Assembly (NCBI GenBank): GCA_034770075.1
Contig: CM068385.1
Coordinates: 48,692,721 to 48,756,720 of the forward strand
Direction: 5' to 3'
Length of the DNA: 64,000 nt
Source of the DNA: Aralia elata
Taxonomy: Eukaryota > Streptophyta > Magnoliopsida > Apiales > Araliaceae
Part shown: in pieces, positions 34,774-47,248 of the stretch
Layout of the letters: every line of letters begins with the position of its first letter
Numbering within the stretch: the first letter of the stretch is position 1
The notes under the pieces: model-generated
What the model was told of the DNA's origin: nothing
Seen by the model: the letters and a program-made list of their open reading frames with translations, nothing else
The model's database searches: none
Program-made: the position numbers and the translations under genes

Positions 34774-36411
34774 TGATGAGTGGGTTTTATACTTACGAAT
34801 TAAGTACGTTTGACTTGATAATTTATTAGTTCTTAAATATTTTAAGTTAGTACTAAATATTTATAGTGTTTTTATGTTATTTTGTAGGAATGAGCAAGGA
34901 AACGCAATTCGAACATCTTTTGGAGTACAACATGCGAGCAAGTGCGAGAAGGGAAGATTACAGGGCTTTTAACATTAAAATAGATGCATGTTCTTGGTTT
35001 GGAACTTGGATTTTATTGTAGATTTACTTCTTAGCTTTCCGGAACATCTTGAATCACCTCAATCGGAGTTCGGATGCGAGAGTTATGACATTTTTATCAA
35101 CAGAGATCAAGGTTTGGAGTTGTCATTTACATAACAGCCACTTCAAGCTCAATTTCAACCATACTCCGGCCTGAATCTCTCAATTCTCAAAGAATGAAAG
35201 TTGTAGATCTCGTCGATATCTTCGATTTGGTAGGTGGCAGGCCTCGTAACTCCTCCCGGATCATAAGTTATGACCATTTTACCAACAGACGTCGAAACAG
35301 AAAATATTTCCTCGCCGGGGCGAGAATGAGCAGAAGTTTTCTCGCCGGGGCGAGAATGTGCGAAAGGAAAAAAATATTGAAGTTCAGTTCTTTTGGGAAA
35401 TCGATTTGGAATTGGATTCTTTCTATTGATTTGATTCAGAGACTATAAAAGAGATAGGGAGAGATGGAAATAGGAGAGGAACATACATAGATACATCGAT
35501 AGTTACATACTTACGCAAGGATTGAGATACAGAGCTGAATTGGGAGATTGGAGACTAGAGAAGCATCGCAAGGAATTCAGATTAGAGACTTGAAGATTGA
35601 AGAACTTCTACTGAGTTTTTCTTATCCTCTATCTTATATTTCTAATTTAATTGTGATGACTTCTTTGGGATTCATGATTTTTATTTTCAGTATGAACTAA
35701 ATTTGCAATTAAGGCTACAATTGAATCTTTTGTGTTTATGGATTAGTTATCTATTTGATTCTAGTTATTACTTCTTATTGAGTTGTCTATCATATTTTGT
35801 GTTTATTGAGTAATTGTCTGATCAACAATTAGTGGGATACTTTAGATGAATTCGGGAGATGAAATCTAGGGTTAGATCTGAATGTGATAGCATGTATTCT
35901 TAATTATTTGCATGGGATGAATAATTGGGGTTGTGAAGTGAATAGGGATATCTCTTCGCTGCATGTAATTATTGGGAATTGGTGCTTAATGAATTTAATT
36001 CTTTAGTTTTGCATAGGAATATCGCAGAATTAATTGAGTTAGATAAATTTATTTGATCACTTGGGAAAGGGCTTATGAATAACTTTGAATTCCTGTTAAC
36101 AACTTTGTTGCAGTTAATAATTGGATGAATTGAATAATTAGTTTGTATTACATAATTGGGGATATTGTAGTCTTAATCTTTTTAAATCTGAATTTCAACC
36201 TTTGTGTTAGTTCTTATTCTTAGTTTTGATTTAAATAGTTTAATCATTATTCAAATTGTGATTGTTTAAATAAAATTGAATTGATATAGTACTAGTAGTT
36301 GGAAATTATTGAACAGAGATTCCCTGTGGGTTCGACACTCTATCTTATCACTTTATTACTTGTTGATCGTGTATACTTGCACGTAATTGTTGATTGTAAA
36401 ATCTGACAACA
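34774..36411 (+). repeat. Athila-1 3' LTR (1638 bp)
   Basis: Same ends as the left LTR. Two hairpin words (35311-35324 and 35341-35354) against three in the left copy; the loss or gain of one 20-base unit explains the length difference. Confidence 0.95.
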
Positions 36412-37551
36412 GCAGACTTGGATATTTTAGTCACTACAACAAGGACCCAAAGACCTCTTCAAGCCCTGCAGACTTTGTAATTTAGTCACAAAAATAAGGA
36501 CACTTTTTCCCTTTTCAAGCCCCACAGACTTAAATCTCTATGGTCACTAAGACATGAACGAACAGTTGTTTGAATGTTTGTGAGAGGTGCTGCTAAGACG
36601 ACGTTAATGTCTTCTTCTCAAATACTTAGCAGCTTGAACCAGATGTTCAAATCGTAGAGTATGTTCTTTTATTTAGACAGACTGTTTGGCTCGTTGATTT
36701 CTTGTTTGTTACTTGATTTGAAACTTTGTAGCCCTTTTGTAGTCTATCTGAGATTTCTTCCCGTTGCTAGGTTTTTGTTGCCATATTTAATGCTTCAGAT
36801 ACTCTGAGATATTTGATGTGGACATTTTGAGTTTTAGTTGTCAGCTTTCTAGGGTTCAGCCTGTCACATTAATCTGCAATCTCACCAACCACTTTGACCC
36901 ATCGCTTTCAGCAAACTAGCTGTTAGACATATCATTTGGTCTTTGATTTTCACTCAAGTGTGTTTGGTAAGGATTATCGGGATTCTCAATCAAGCAGATC
37001 TTCCATGTTAGTCTGTCAGAGTTGATTGCTTTACGATCATGTAAGTTCGTAGTGTGGATTCTACGTCCTGAAGATAACTTTATGATAAGTCTGGTATTCT
37101 ACGAGTCTTTCTTCATCTAAGCGAATTTGGAGGTGCTCTACCATTTGATTTTAACCTTGAGATTCTTAAGCACTCTACGTTCAATCCTTGCTGAGAGAAC
37201 TTTGCTTGTCTTTACGATTTTGTCCACTTTACGATTATAAGCCACAGCTCTGCGATGAGTCTAAAGTTTTACGATTGACAACTCGACTTTACGTTTTGTC
37301 TGAAGCTTTACGACAGGAGAATTAAGTCTGCAATTCTTATACATATTTCCTTACAGCTCATCAGACTAACCTATACACATCAATCTTATGCCTCCTATCA
37401 ACTCAATGTAGATCAACCTAACAAGTTTAATCATACTCTAAGTCCTAGTACATTAAATCAGTTAAGGACTTTACAGAAGCTCATTGATACAAATATACAT
37501 TAAGATCTATCATCATCAAATCAAATAATCTAATTCATACAGACTCTAACA
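36412..37551 (-). repeat. 3' LTR of SIRE-1, second part
   Basis: Continues the SIRE-1 LTR after Athila-1 and ends CAGACTCTAACA. It contains ATCGTAGAGT at 36651-36660 and a run of TTTACGAT or CTACG variants at about 37030-37320. Confidence 0.92.
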
Positions 37552-38231
37552 ATCTCCCTCTATTTGATGATGACAAAACCAGCAGTTTCATATGACAATT
37601 AATATACATTGCTTGAAATGTAAATATGACTTAAAATACAGTAAGTCACTATATTGCTAGATCAAAAGGATGAATTTATTGATGTTTAAACAGTTTTACA
37701 TGATTCATCATATTTTAGTAAGGAATAGATAAAACAGACTTACTATTTCTTCCTCTTTCTTGGCTTTTCCAAGGCAAGCCATTTCTTCTCAGCTATTCTT
37801 CTACGATTTGAAGCTTCTTGTAACTCAGCATTTTTCCTTCTGATTTCTTCAATAGAATCTCGTGGACCAAGGTTAGGAAATAGTATTCTTTCTTCTCCTA
37901 CGACATGAGTCCCTTGAAGATTTTTGTTTAGATATGTCGGATCGTCGGATGGAATACTTATGTCAGTCCTTGTTACTACATTCGACGATCCTAGTTCTAT
38001 TGGTAAACCTTACGGGGTCCATTATTCCCTTCGTGAAGAAGATCCCTGTCTCCCCCTATCTCCTTGACCCCCCCTATTTCTCTAATGCCCCCTATTTCCT
38101 TCACTCCCTTTCTCCCCTTGCCCCTTCTCCCCCTTTTTGTTATCATGCACCCGTGAGAGATGCTGGACGGAGTCTACTAGCTCTTGGATCTGGGAGGAGT
38201 TCATGGCAATGTCAGCCCGGACTTCCCATTA
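37552..38231 (-). other. SIRE-1 polypurine tract and 3' untranslated region
   Basis: The polypurine tract lies at 37552-37565 (AATAGAGGGAGATT on the minus strand). The rest has no convincing gene; a CT-rich stretch at 38040-38130 on the plus strand gives misleading Pro/Leu-rich frames. Confidence 0.75.
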
Positions 38232-41200
38232 TCAATCAGCAGCATGCTCATTGTACTGGGTGATTAAAGTAGTTGTGGTGGTGGCATTTAACTCCATATC
38301 ACGTTTGAAGGTAGATAAGCCAGTGCTGAGCTCAAATACTTTAAAGGTTAGCAATTTTATAAACTTCTCATTCTGCTGCTGAAGGGTCTGCACTATCTGT
38401 TTGTGTTCGTCAAGAACTTTGAGAAATATTTTATCTCTATCATGAAGGCACGCAGACATGTCCTGTAACATAGATTTTAATTGCTTTTGAAGTTCTCTGC
38501 CCAAGTCGCCAAGTAGATGACCGGCAGCAGTAGTGATGTCGTTCATTTGATGTCGAAGTTCAGTAGAGTTTTGCTCAAGTTTTTCTTCTATATCTTGAGA
38601 CATAGTAGTTATCAATTCAGTCAATTGAGCAGTAGTGGGGATAGCTTCCAGACGGACCATAATGCGATCAAGTGGAGGTGCAAAACTGTCTGTAGGACCT
38701 TGGGAGAGGTGAACTAGTGCTAGAGGTAGATCAAAGAATTCATTCTTGGATGAAGAAGGAATATCAGAGGGAATGGATGAAGTATGTTCTTGTGTGGGAG
38801 GATGTACGGGAGAACTAACTGGTGATGGTTTGGCAGATATAGTAATAGGAGCTTTGAGTTTGTCTGACTGTGGAGTAGTTTTTGAGTGGGAGTGAATGGG
38901 TGATTGATTTGGTGTTGCGAGAAAGGTGCACACATGAATCGGTGAGGGAGATTCTGTGTGTTGTACTGAGGAAGTAGAATTATGAACATCGATCGTAGGG
39001 TTTTGAGATTCTATGAGCAGAGAGAGTGATGTTTGTGCATCAGGCATAGAGTGTGTAAGCTTTACGACTGGCGAATTCGTATTCGCGATATCGATTGTAG
39101 GGTTTTGAGACTCTATAATTGAGGAGCTTGGTATTGGGGCAGTTTGTGCAAGGTGTGAAGAAGTCAAGGATTCGTAGACTTGCGAAATCGAATCTTCAAC
39201 ACCCTTGTCCCAGACATATGAAGGAAAAGCTTGATTTAGAAATGAGAGTGGGATAGTATGTACCTTTTGATAGATTGTAGAGAGATTGTGAGGTTGAGAG
39301 CATATCAGCTTAGTGGTGTAAGTAAGCACCCATGGGAAATTTGAGCTACCAAAGGTAAGCTGGATAACAAGAATAGCACCATCGCATAAAGCTCTAGTCT
39401 CCTGAACTGATAGCCTTGACTAGAGGCAGAAGTGGCAGAAAGTAGAGCATTTTATCACTAGGAGGATTAGGATCGTAGAGTGTGGTGCTGTGATCCATTT
39501 CCGGATCAAGGAGGTAGTCATAGAGCTCATCTGCACTTAAAGAGACCAGTCTTATTCGTCCTTCACCAAATTCTATCCATATGTTAGGTAGAGTGACATT
39601 TGGATCCTCATATGCTTCAAGTACAATTTGCCTTCGAATCCTTTTAGATGTAGAAGGAATGGAGGGAGGAGGAACTGAATATCTGATTGGTTGCTCCCCC
39701 TTTGATGTGGGATCCTCTGGCTTTACGATCGTAGGGTCATAACCCTTATTAACTTCATCTACAACACCTTCAATAACGTGAGTTAGTTGTAGAGATGTAT
39801 CTGAAGATTACAGCGATCATTAAACAGAATCTTCTTTGTACTTGGTTCTCTGCTCTTCCCTTTTTTCTCTTTTCTTCTCTCTTCTTTTGCTTTTCTTCTT
39901 CTGTTTTCTTCTTCTTCTTTGTTTGAGGCTCAGGACTTAAATCCTTCTTATCCAGTTCAACATTTGCTCCCTTAGGCTCTTGTTGTTTAGCAGTCATAGC
40001 CACTTCTTCATTCCCTTGGGGCTTAGATGTAGAAACCATCACAGCCGGATCAGTTTCTTCATTTGGCTTAGGAATGTCATCCTTCATAGTTAACCTTTCA
40101 ATAGGTCTTGACTCAGATACTGGTGCTATCTCTATTAATGTCTGAACGACATTTTGAGATTCAAGCATGCATGACTGTCTTCTCAGCAGAATCAACTTCC
40201 ATATTTGCTTCAAAGGAGGATCTAGGTTTCCCTTTATTCTTTCTTGTGAGCTAAGGGATTTCTTCATCTTCCTCTTTGTCTTCTTCTTCATGCTTTATGA
40301 TCGTAGTGGGCATGGATTCTCCAGCTTGTTCTTCAAGCTGAATAGGAACTTTCCTTTTACGAAGAATCCTCTTCTTCTTTGAAATCATTTTAAACACGGG
40401 AGTGTTGACATCCTCTTCTTCTTTTTCCTTTTCCTTTGGATTTGTGAAACTATCCAAAGGTTGCGTAGCAATTGTCGGTGCTTCTTTTTCAATTTTCTTC
40501 TTCTTCTTCTTGACTTGTTGATCAGTCGCAGATTCTGGCTCACTCTGAGCTTTAGGAGCAACAGACCCTTGAGATACTTCTTCTTCAATAACTGCTATTT
40601 TCCTTTTCCTTTTATGGGCTTCTGGACTTCACTGATGGTTCTCTCACTTCCTCCTTCAGATTGTTTGGACTTCAGATTCTCCACTGGATTTCTCTTCTAG
40701 TTATTGAATAACCTAGGAGTCATTCTTTTGTAGGCGTTCAGAGGCTCCCCTTCCTTTTCAAAAATCCTGTTCCTTAACCTCTTCTTTAGAATGATGCTTA
40801 TTAATCTCCCATGAAACATCTTAGGGACAGCTTTTCCTTTTGCCTTCCTCTTGTCGTAGTCATCAATCCAGTTTCCCAGCCAGTTTAGAAAGATGGCACC
40901 AAAGTTAATCTTCTTCTTCTGAACAATGGCTGTCATGAATCTCAATTCTAGTTCACTAACTGAGTCATGAGCAGAGTCTTTACAGATGATACACTTGCCC
41001 ACTATCTCTGCAAGAAACTCGTACTCTGAAGGAAATTCTTTCTTCTTGTATCCCTTGAGTTAGGGATTCTTCTGATAACCCATTAACTTTAATCCTTCCC
41101 TTGTATCAATCTCATCAAGGGAGGTAATGCCTTGACTGACAAACCCTAGGTTTAGATTGACTTCTTCGATTCCCATTTGTAGTACCGTGACTTTAACTTT

Positions 41201-41401
41201 GGTGGTCAGGCCCCCATTAGCATACTCAACATTTAGATAAAATTCCTGGATAAGTTCTGTGTAAATTCGAGTGCTTGCTTCCAGACATTCCGAGAAGCCA
41301 GCTGCCCGCATAAGCTTGAGTACATCCTTAAACTTCTTCTCCTATTCTACGAACTTAATAGAACACAGCTGAATGCCAGTTACAATTTGAATATCTGCCA
41401 T
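38232..41401 (-). pseudogene. SIRE-1 env-like post-pol ORF, broken
   Basis: Starts at the ATG at 41401 (MADIQIV...). In-frame stops at 41342-41344, 41060-41062 and 40697-40699 interrupt an N-terminal globular part resembling the plant retrotransposon-associated domain found in such ORFs. Frameshifts follow in a long Lys/Glu-rich, low-complexity middle (about 40600-39770). The C-terminal part is open from 39329 to 38232: a Ser/Thr/Pro-rich stretch, then about 130 residues with heptad-like leucines and many Q/E/K, a probable coiled coil. No clear transmembrane segment remains. SIRE elements have an ORF here often called env-like; an envelope role is unproven. Confidence 0.8.
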
Positions 41402-41849
41402 TTCGGTTAAATTTATGCTGAAAGATCACAAAAGTGTCTAAGCTTTCTGAAGTTTGAAAGTTAGGGCAGAATAGAGATAAAGTTTTTGGATTTGAAAAGT
41501 GAGAGAATCGTGAGGGTTAGAGGGAAATTTGAAATGATTTTAATATTACTTCCCTCTTATTTTTCCTGAGTGGGAGATGTGGAATGATATGAGTTGTTGC
41601 ACGTCACTTCTTGTGCTGTGTTTTTACAGCTATATGGCAATAACTTCCTATCTTTACTTGTGTGACTGTTACGCGCTATAAAGCAAAACCGCCTTAAGTT
41701 TATTTTTCGTAGAGTGATTTTGGTTAACTCTACGAACTTCCTGTTTGGCTCAGCGATCCTATCATTGTTCTATGATCCGCTTTTGACTCTACGAGAACTT
41801 CTCATTTCTTGTCTGCACTTGTTAGTACCATTTTGAAATATAAAACTAA
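41402..41849 (-). other. SIRE-1 spacer between pol and env-like ORF
   Basis: About 450 bases with no gene. 41705-41800 contains several forms of the word seen in the LTRs (CGTAGAGTGA, ACTCTACGAA, TCTATGATC, ACTCTACGAG). Confidence 0.75.
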
Positions 41850-44800
41850 GGATGCAAATTAAGCATACCTAATTCACTTATCAACTTGTTGAATCTAGAT
41901 TCATCTAGCGGTTTTGTAAACACATCATGCTAGTTGATTTTTAGTAGGAATAAAATGCAAGGATATGTTCTTGTTTTGCACATGATCTCTAATAAAGTGA
42001 TATCTGATGTCTATATGCTTAGTTCTTGAATGCATGACAAGATTATGGGTAATAGATATAGCACTAGTATTATCACAAAATATGGGAATAGACTTGAATT
42101 CAAACCCATAGTCAGCTAGCTGGTTCTTCATCCATAAGATTTGAGCACAACAACTTACAGCTGCGATATATTCAGCCTCTGCAGTAGATGTTGAGACTGA
42201 ATTCTGCTTCTTGTTGAACCATGAGACAAGTCTATTGCCTAGAAATTGACACGTTCCGCTAGTACTTTTCCTGTTTATTTTACATCCTGCAAAGTCTGCA
42301 TTAGAGTATCCTATTAGATCAAAAGGAGACTCCTTGGGATACCACAATCCCAAATATAGAGTACCCTTGAGATATCTGAAAATTCTTTTGACAGCAATTA
42401 GATGAGATTCCTTAGGGTTAGCTTGAAATCTAGCACAAATACATGTAGAGAACAGGATCTCTGGTCTACTAGCAGTTAAGTATAGGAGAGATCCAATCAT
42501 ACCTCTGTATTGAGTAATCTCAATACTCTTACCCTTTTCATCCTTGTCTAATTTAGTTGTAGAGGCCATAGGAGTTTTCATGGAGTAGCTGATTCCATGC
42601 CATTTTTTTAAGTAAGTCCTTGATATACTTGGCTTGGTTAATGAAGATTCCTTCATTTGTCTGTTTCACTTGGAGTCTAAGGAAATAATTCAGCTCGCCC
42701 ATGATGCTCACTTCGAACTTGCTCTGCATTAGCTTAACAAATCTCTCACATAATTTTTCGTTAGTAGAACCAAAGATAATATCATCTACATAGATTTGTA
42801 CTAATAATATTTTGCTTTTATGCTTCCTAAGAAACAGAGTTATGTCTACCCTACCTCTTGTATCCATTTTCAACAAGATAATTAGTGAGAGTTTCATACC
42901 ATGCTCTAGGTGCTTGCTTTAAACCATAAAGTGCTTTGTCTAATTTATAGACATAATTAGAATGAGTAAAGTCGATAAAACCTGGAGGTTGTTCAACGTA
43001 AACCTCTTCTTACAGTTCACCATTCAGAAATGCACTCTTTACATCCATTTGGAAAACTTTGAACTTCATGTGAGCTGCATAAGCTAGGAACATTCTGATC
43101 GCTTCCAGTCTGGCAACGGGTGCAAAGGTTTCATCGAAGTCAATTCCTTCTTCTTGAGAGTAACCTTTAGCAACCAATCTTGCCTTGTTTCTTGTAATCA
43201 CTCCAGTCTCATCCATCTTATTTCTGAAGACCCATTTTGTGCCTATGACTAGATGATTTCTTGGCCTTGGAACTAGTCTCCACACTTTGCTTCTTTCGAA
43301 CTGATTTAGTTTTTCTTGCATAGCCTCAATCTAACTTGAATCTTCTAGAGCTTCTTTAATCTTCTTAGGCTCCAATTAAGAAAGAAAACTGAGGTAGAAG
43401 CATTCATTTTGTGTAGCTGACCTTGTTCTAACTCTTGCATTAGGATCTCTAATAATCAAATTTTGAGTGTGATCTTTTACCCATCTGCATCCTGAGGGGA
43501 CATATGTTCTTGTACCTTGTTGTCTGAGATCTTCTAGATTTAGTTCTTGCTCCGTGTCTCAATTTATTTGTAGAGTTCCCATGATTGGAATCAGAGACTC
43601 TACGATTCCTTGATCAGTTACAACGATCGTAGGGTCTGGCTCTACGATTTCAGTTTCTACGGTCGTAGGGTTCTCCTGCTCAGTAATCTGAGGTTCCAAC
43701 TCTACGATCACTTCAGGTTGAGTTGCCTTTTCTGGTGTTCCTTGATCAACCTTATCAAAGATGACATGAATAGAGACTTCTATTGTCAAGGAGTTCTTGT
43801 TGAACACTCTATAAGCTTTACTTTCCAAAGAGTATCCAAGAAAGATTCCTTCATCTGACTTTGACTGAAACTTGGTTAGATATCCTTTACCATTGTTGAG
43901 TATGTAACATGCACAGCCAAAAGCATGAAAATAACTTATATTCGGCCTCCTTCCTTTCCACAGCTCATAGGGTGTCTTCTTGAGCGTAGAGTGAATCAAT
44001 GACCTATTCTGAGTATAACATGTCGTATTAACTGCTTCTGCCCAAAAATATTCTGGAAGATGAGTAGCAGCAAGAAGTGTTCTTCCTGCTTCTATCAATG
44101 TTATGTTCTTTCTTTCAACAACTCCATTTTTTTGTGGAGTTCTTAGAGCTGAGAAGTTATGCATAATTCCATTATCTTCACAGAATTGGTTGACTTCAAA
44201 ATAGTCGAATTCTCTTCCATGATCACTCCTTATTGCTTTTATCTTTTCGCCTTTTTCATTCATCACTTGCTTGAAGAACTTGATCAGCTGAGAACTAGTT
44301 TCGTCTTTAGATCTTATGAAGAACACCCATGTGAATCGGGAGTAGTCATCCACTACTACTAGAGAGTACCTTTCACCTCCAAGACTAGCAGTTGGAACTA
44401 GCCCAAACAGATCTATATGAAGAAGTTGTAGAGGCATGTCATTTAAATTGACAGCTTTACTCTTGAATGAGTTCTTGGTCTGCTTCCCCAGCTGACACGC
44501 TTTGTAAGGTCTTTCTTTTATGAAACTCAGCTTTGGTAGACCTCTGACTAGATCCTTTGATACGAGTTTTGACATACTCTTGAAATTAAGGTGAGATAGT
44601 CTTCTGTGCCATAACCAACTTATATCTTCAGAGGCTTTGGCGAAGAAGCAAGCTGATGCTGAAGAACTTAGTTCAGAGAGATTGACCACATACATATTTC
44701 CTTCTCTAGATCGCGTCAGCTTTAGTGATTTGGTTTCTAGATCTCGAACTTGACATTGATTGTTGAGAAAAGTAACTTGATGACCTTTGTCACACAGTTG

Positions 44801-45052
44801 ACTTATACTTAGGAGATTGTGCTTTAGCCCATCAACATAGGCTACCTTATTAAATGAGACAGCTCCATTGCTAATTAAGCCATAGCCTCTAGTTTTTCTA
44901 GAGTTATTATCTCCAAAGATAATTGTTGGACCGTCTTTGGCCTTAAAATCTGATATGAGTGCCTTGTTACCAGTCATGTGCCTGGAACATCCGCTATCAA
45001 GATACCAAATTGATTCAGATCTCCTTGAAATGACTACTTTTTATTTTAGTAC
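41850..45052 (-). pseudogene. pol: SIRE-1 pol: protease, integrase, RT, RNase H
   Basis: In frame with gag from 47194 down to about 43010, apart from stops. Protease motif LDSGCSRHM near 45000. Integrase: WLWHRRLSH, a finger with one Cys replaced (YKACQLGKQ), then IDLFG, RSDHGREF and NGVVERKN, so D,D,E are present; the ORF 44977-43559 is 472 codons long without a stop. Reverse transcriptase has FQMDVKSAFLNG (near 43030) and YVDDIIFGSTN (YVDD at 42781-42792). RNase H has STAEAEYIA and FCDNTSA. Frameshifts near 43000, 42650 and 41925; the last separates NQLA from the conserved DVFTKPL tail. Moderately decayed. Confidence 0.94.
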
Positions 45053-47194
45053 TCATATGTATTTGGGTCCAGCAATGTTAGTTCCCTTTGGGACCCAAAT
45101 CTGTTTGATTTTGAGTCCTTTGTGTGCAATATGCTCAGAGTAATAACAGTATGCGGCTTTATGACCATGTTTGAAACGGCTACAACATTTTACATGTTGT
45201 GTATGTGAGTGTGTGTGTGGGTATCTTCTCATTTGAAATTTATATGAAGAATATGTCTTATCTCTTTTCTGTTTGAATGTTGTTCTATGATTTTGAAATT
45301 TTGTAGAGTAAGATAGAGCACTACGATTAATACCAGGTTGATTCGTAGAGTTAAACTTCTCAGACTCTACAACTTTTCGTGGTGAAAACTTAGATTTGGA
45401 TTTACTCTGTGTTTTAACAAAACATAAACCAGCATGTGATATGTTGTCTTTTGGAACAACAATCTGATCACCGGAGATTTGACAACTTGAAATAAAAGAT
45501 TCAGAATTTTCTTTGGATTTTACAAATATAATGCCTCTATTTGAAGAAGAGACATGGTTAATGCTAGTATCCACTAATTTTTTCACACATGAATCATAAG
45601 ATGAATTTTCAAATCCCAGTCCTGATCTGTCAGACACAACTCTCTGACTTGTGATCAGTGCTTCCATTGACGAAGAAGAATGATTCCACATTAAGATTAT
45701 CTTTTTTAATTCCTCTATTCGAGAATTAAGAGCAATTTCTCTCAGTGTACAGTTTTCAGCTATTTTTCTTAAGGTCTCATTCTCAGTCTCAGTCTCAAAT
45801 TTAGATAGAAAGACAGTGTTTCGTAAAGTAGTTTCCAACCCTGCGTTTACCTTTTCTTTCTCCTTTTGAAGTAAAGAATGATCCTTTGAAAGAACCCTAA
45901 ATAACTTCATATATTTATGTAATTCAGATGTTATGTCATGCAAAGTAAATCTTAAATCATCCATGCTAACATCAGGAGAGTTGAAGTTAAATACCTCACT
46001 GATGTCGATCACTCAACGATCAGTGGTTGTGCTGGAATATTCACCTATTGCCATCAGGCATAGATTTGCAAGTTGTGGTTCTTCATCATCATTGGAGTCT
46101 GAACTGGTATCACCTTCTGACTCACTCCATGATTCTTCAGCTAAATATCTTTTGTCCTTTTTGTTATGTTTTCTGTGGTCTTTGTATTCATTCTTTCCAT
46201 AAGACTTTAGTTTATCCTTTTTGAGATCTTCTCGCCGAGGTTTGGTACACTTAGCGATGAAATGGCCAGGTTTCTTGCAATTAAAGCAAAGATCTTTGTC
46301 TTGATCCTTGTTGTTGTTTCCTTTGAAGTTATTCCTTGATTTCCAGCTGCTTCTTTTCTTCATAAACTTCCTTAGCCTTCAAGCAAGTAAGGTTATCTCT
46401 TCATCTTCATCAGCTTCTCTTTGATCATTATCTTCATCATCCTCAGCTGGAACTTTTGAAGCAGCCATAGAAGCTTTGAGAGCCACTCCTTTATCTTTCC
46501 TTTTGTTTTCAGAAAGAGTTTCAGCTATTTGATTTAGTTCAAGCTCATACGTAAGAAGATTTTCGTAGAGCTTCTGCACCGTCATTTCATGCAGATTTTT
46601 CGATTCTCTGATGGCAGTAGTCTTGGCGTCCCATTTACTTGGAAGAGCTCTCATGAATTTTATGTTCAAATCTTTGTTAGGATAGATCTTGCCATAAGAT
46701 CTTAAGGAGTTCAGCAGAACGTTGAATCGTTCATAGGTGGCTGTAATGTTTTCTCTAGAGATATGAGAAAACATTTCATATTGTTGAGTTAGGAGAGATT
46801 GCTTGTTCTCTTTGACTTCTTCTGTGTCTTCATGCATTATTAACAAGGCTTCCCAGACTTCTTTAGCAGTAGTGGAGTTTACGACATTTTCAAACAACTC
46901 GTCTTTTAGTGCCATAAATAAAATATTCTTGGTTGTTTTGTCCAGCTGCACCAACTTCTTTTCATTCTCTGTCCATTCTATCCTTTGCTTGACAGCAACT
47001 TTGTTTGGATCTTCAGTTGTTAGAGTCAGCATAGTAAGAACATACGGACCATTTAGGACAGCATCAAATAAATCATTATCGATCGCATCAATATATGCCT
47101 ATATACGTACCTTCCAGTTAGAAAACTTTTCTCTATTTAAAAAAGGTGGTTTGTTTCCTCCACCAAGCTCAGAACTGGTTTTGTTTAGTGCCAT
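45053..47194 (-). pseudogene. gag: SIRE-1 gag
   Basis: Starts at the ATG at 47194 (MALNKTSS). A single frame leads through gag and on into pol, with stops at 47099-47101, 46379-46381, 46013-46015 and 45053-45055. The capsid core is in 47032-46540 with FSNWKVRI upstream. A CCHC knuckle CFNCKKPGHFIAKC lies near 46290-46250. A Ser/Asp-rich linker follows, then a long Glu/Lys/Leu-rich part likely to be a coiled coil (about 45960-45700), and a degenerate second knuckle (CCSRFKHGHKAAYC, near 45170). The extended gag C-terminus is usual in SIRE. The same strand, spacing and frame join it to pol. Confidence 0.92.
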
Positions 47195-47231
47195 AGATCA
47201 ACTCAAAGTGTAAGCTTTATGTTCATGAGAA

Positions 47232-47246
47232 CCTTCTCTGATACCA
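47232..47246 (-). promoter_or_regulatory. Primer-binding site of SIRE-1
   Basis: Minus-strand TGGTATCAGAGAAGG, complementary to the initiator tRNA-Met 3' end over the first 11 bases, two bases from the LTR. Confidence 0.88.
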
Positions 47247-47248
47247 CA

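Larger units (their letters stand above)
30069..36411 (+). mobile_element. Athila-1: non-autonomous Ty3/gypsy Athila-type element
   Basis: LTRs 30069-31726 and 34774-36411 with a 3.05-kb interior. The primer site TGGCGCCGTTGCCGGGGA (31733-31750) is characteristic of Athila elements, and a polypurine tract AAGTTTGGGGGTATT (34759-34773) precedes the right LTR. Target duplications are GAAGA (30064-30068) and GCAGA (36412-36416), one mismatch. The interior encodes only the end of gag and a protease motif; RT, RNase H and integrase are absent, so it would depend on a related element. The two LTRs are very similar apart from a 20-base unit, which suggests a recent insertion. Confidence 0.93.

Noticed and set aside
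37934..38263. Plus-strand 109-codon frame with Pro/Leu-rich part
   Set aside because: Opposite strand to SIRE-1, partly antisense to the env-like ORF, compositional artefact of CCCC/TTC runs.
38232..41401. Reading the SIRE post-pol ORF as a true viral envelope gene
   Set aside because: No signal peptide, fusion peptide or membrane anchor could be seen; kept as env-like by position only.
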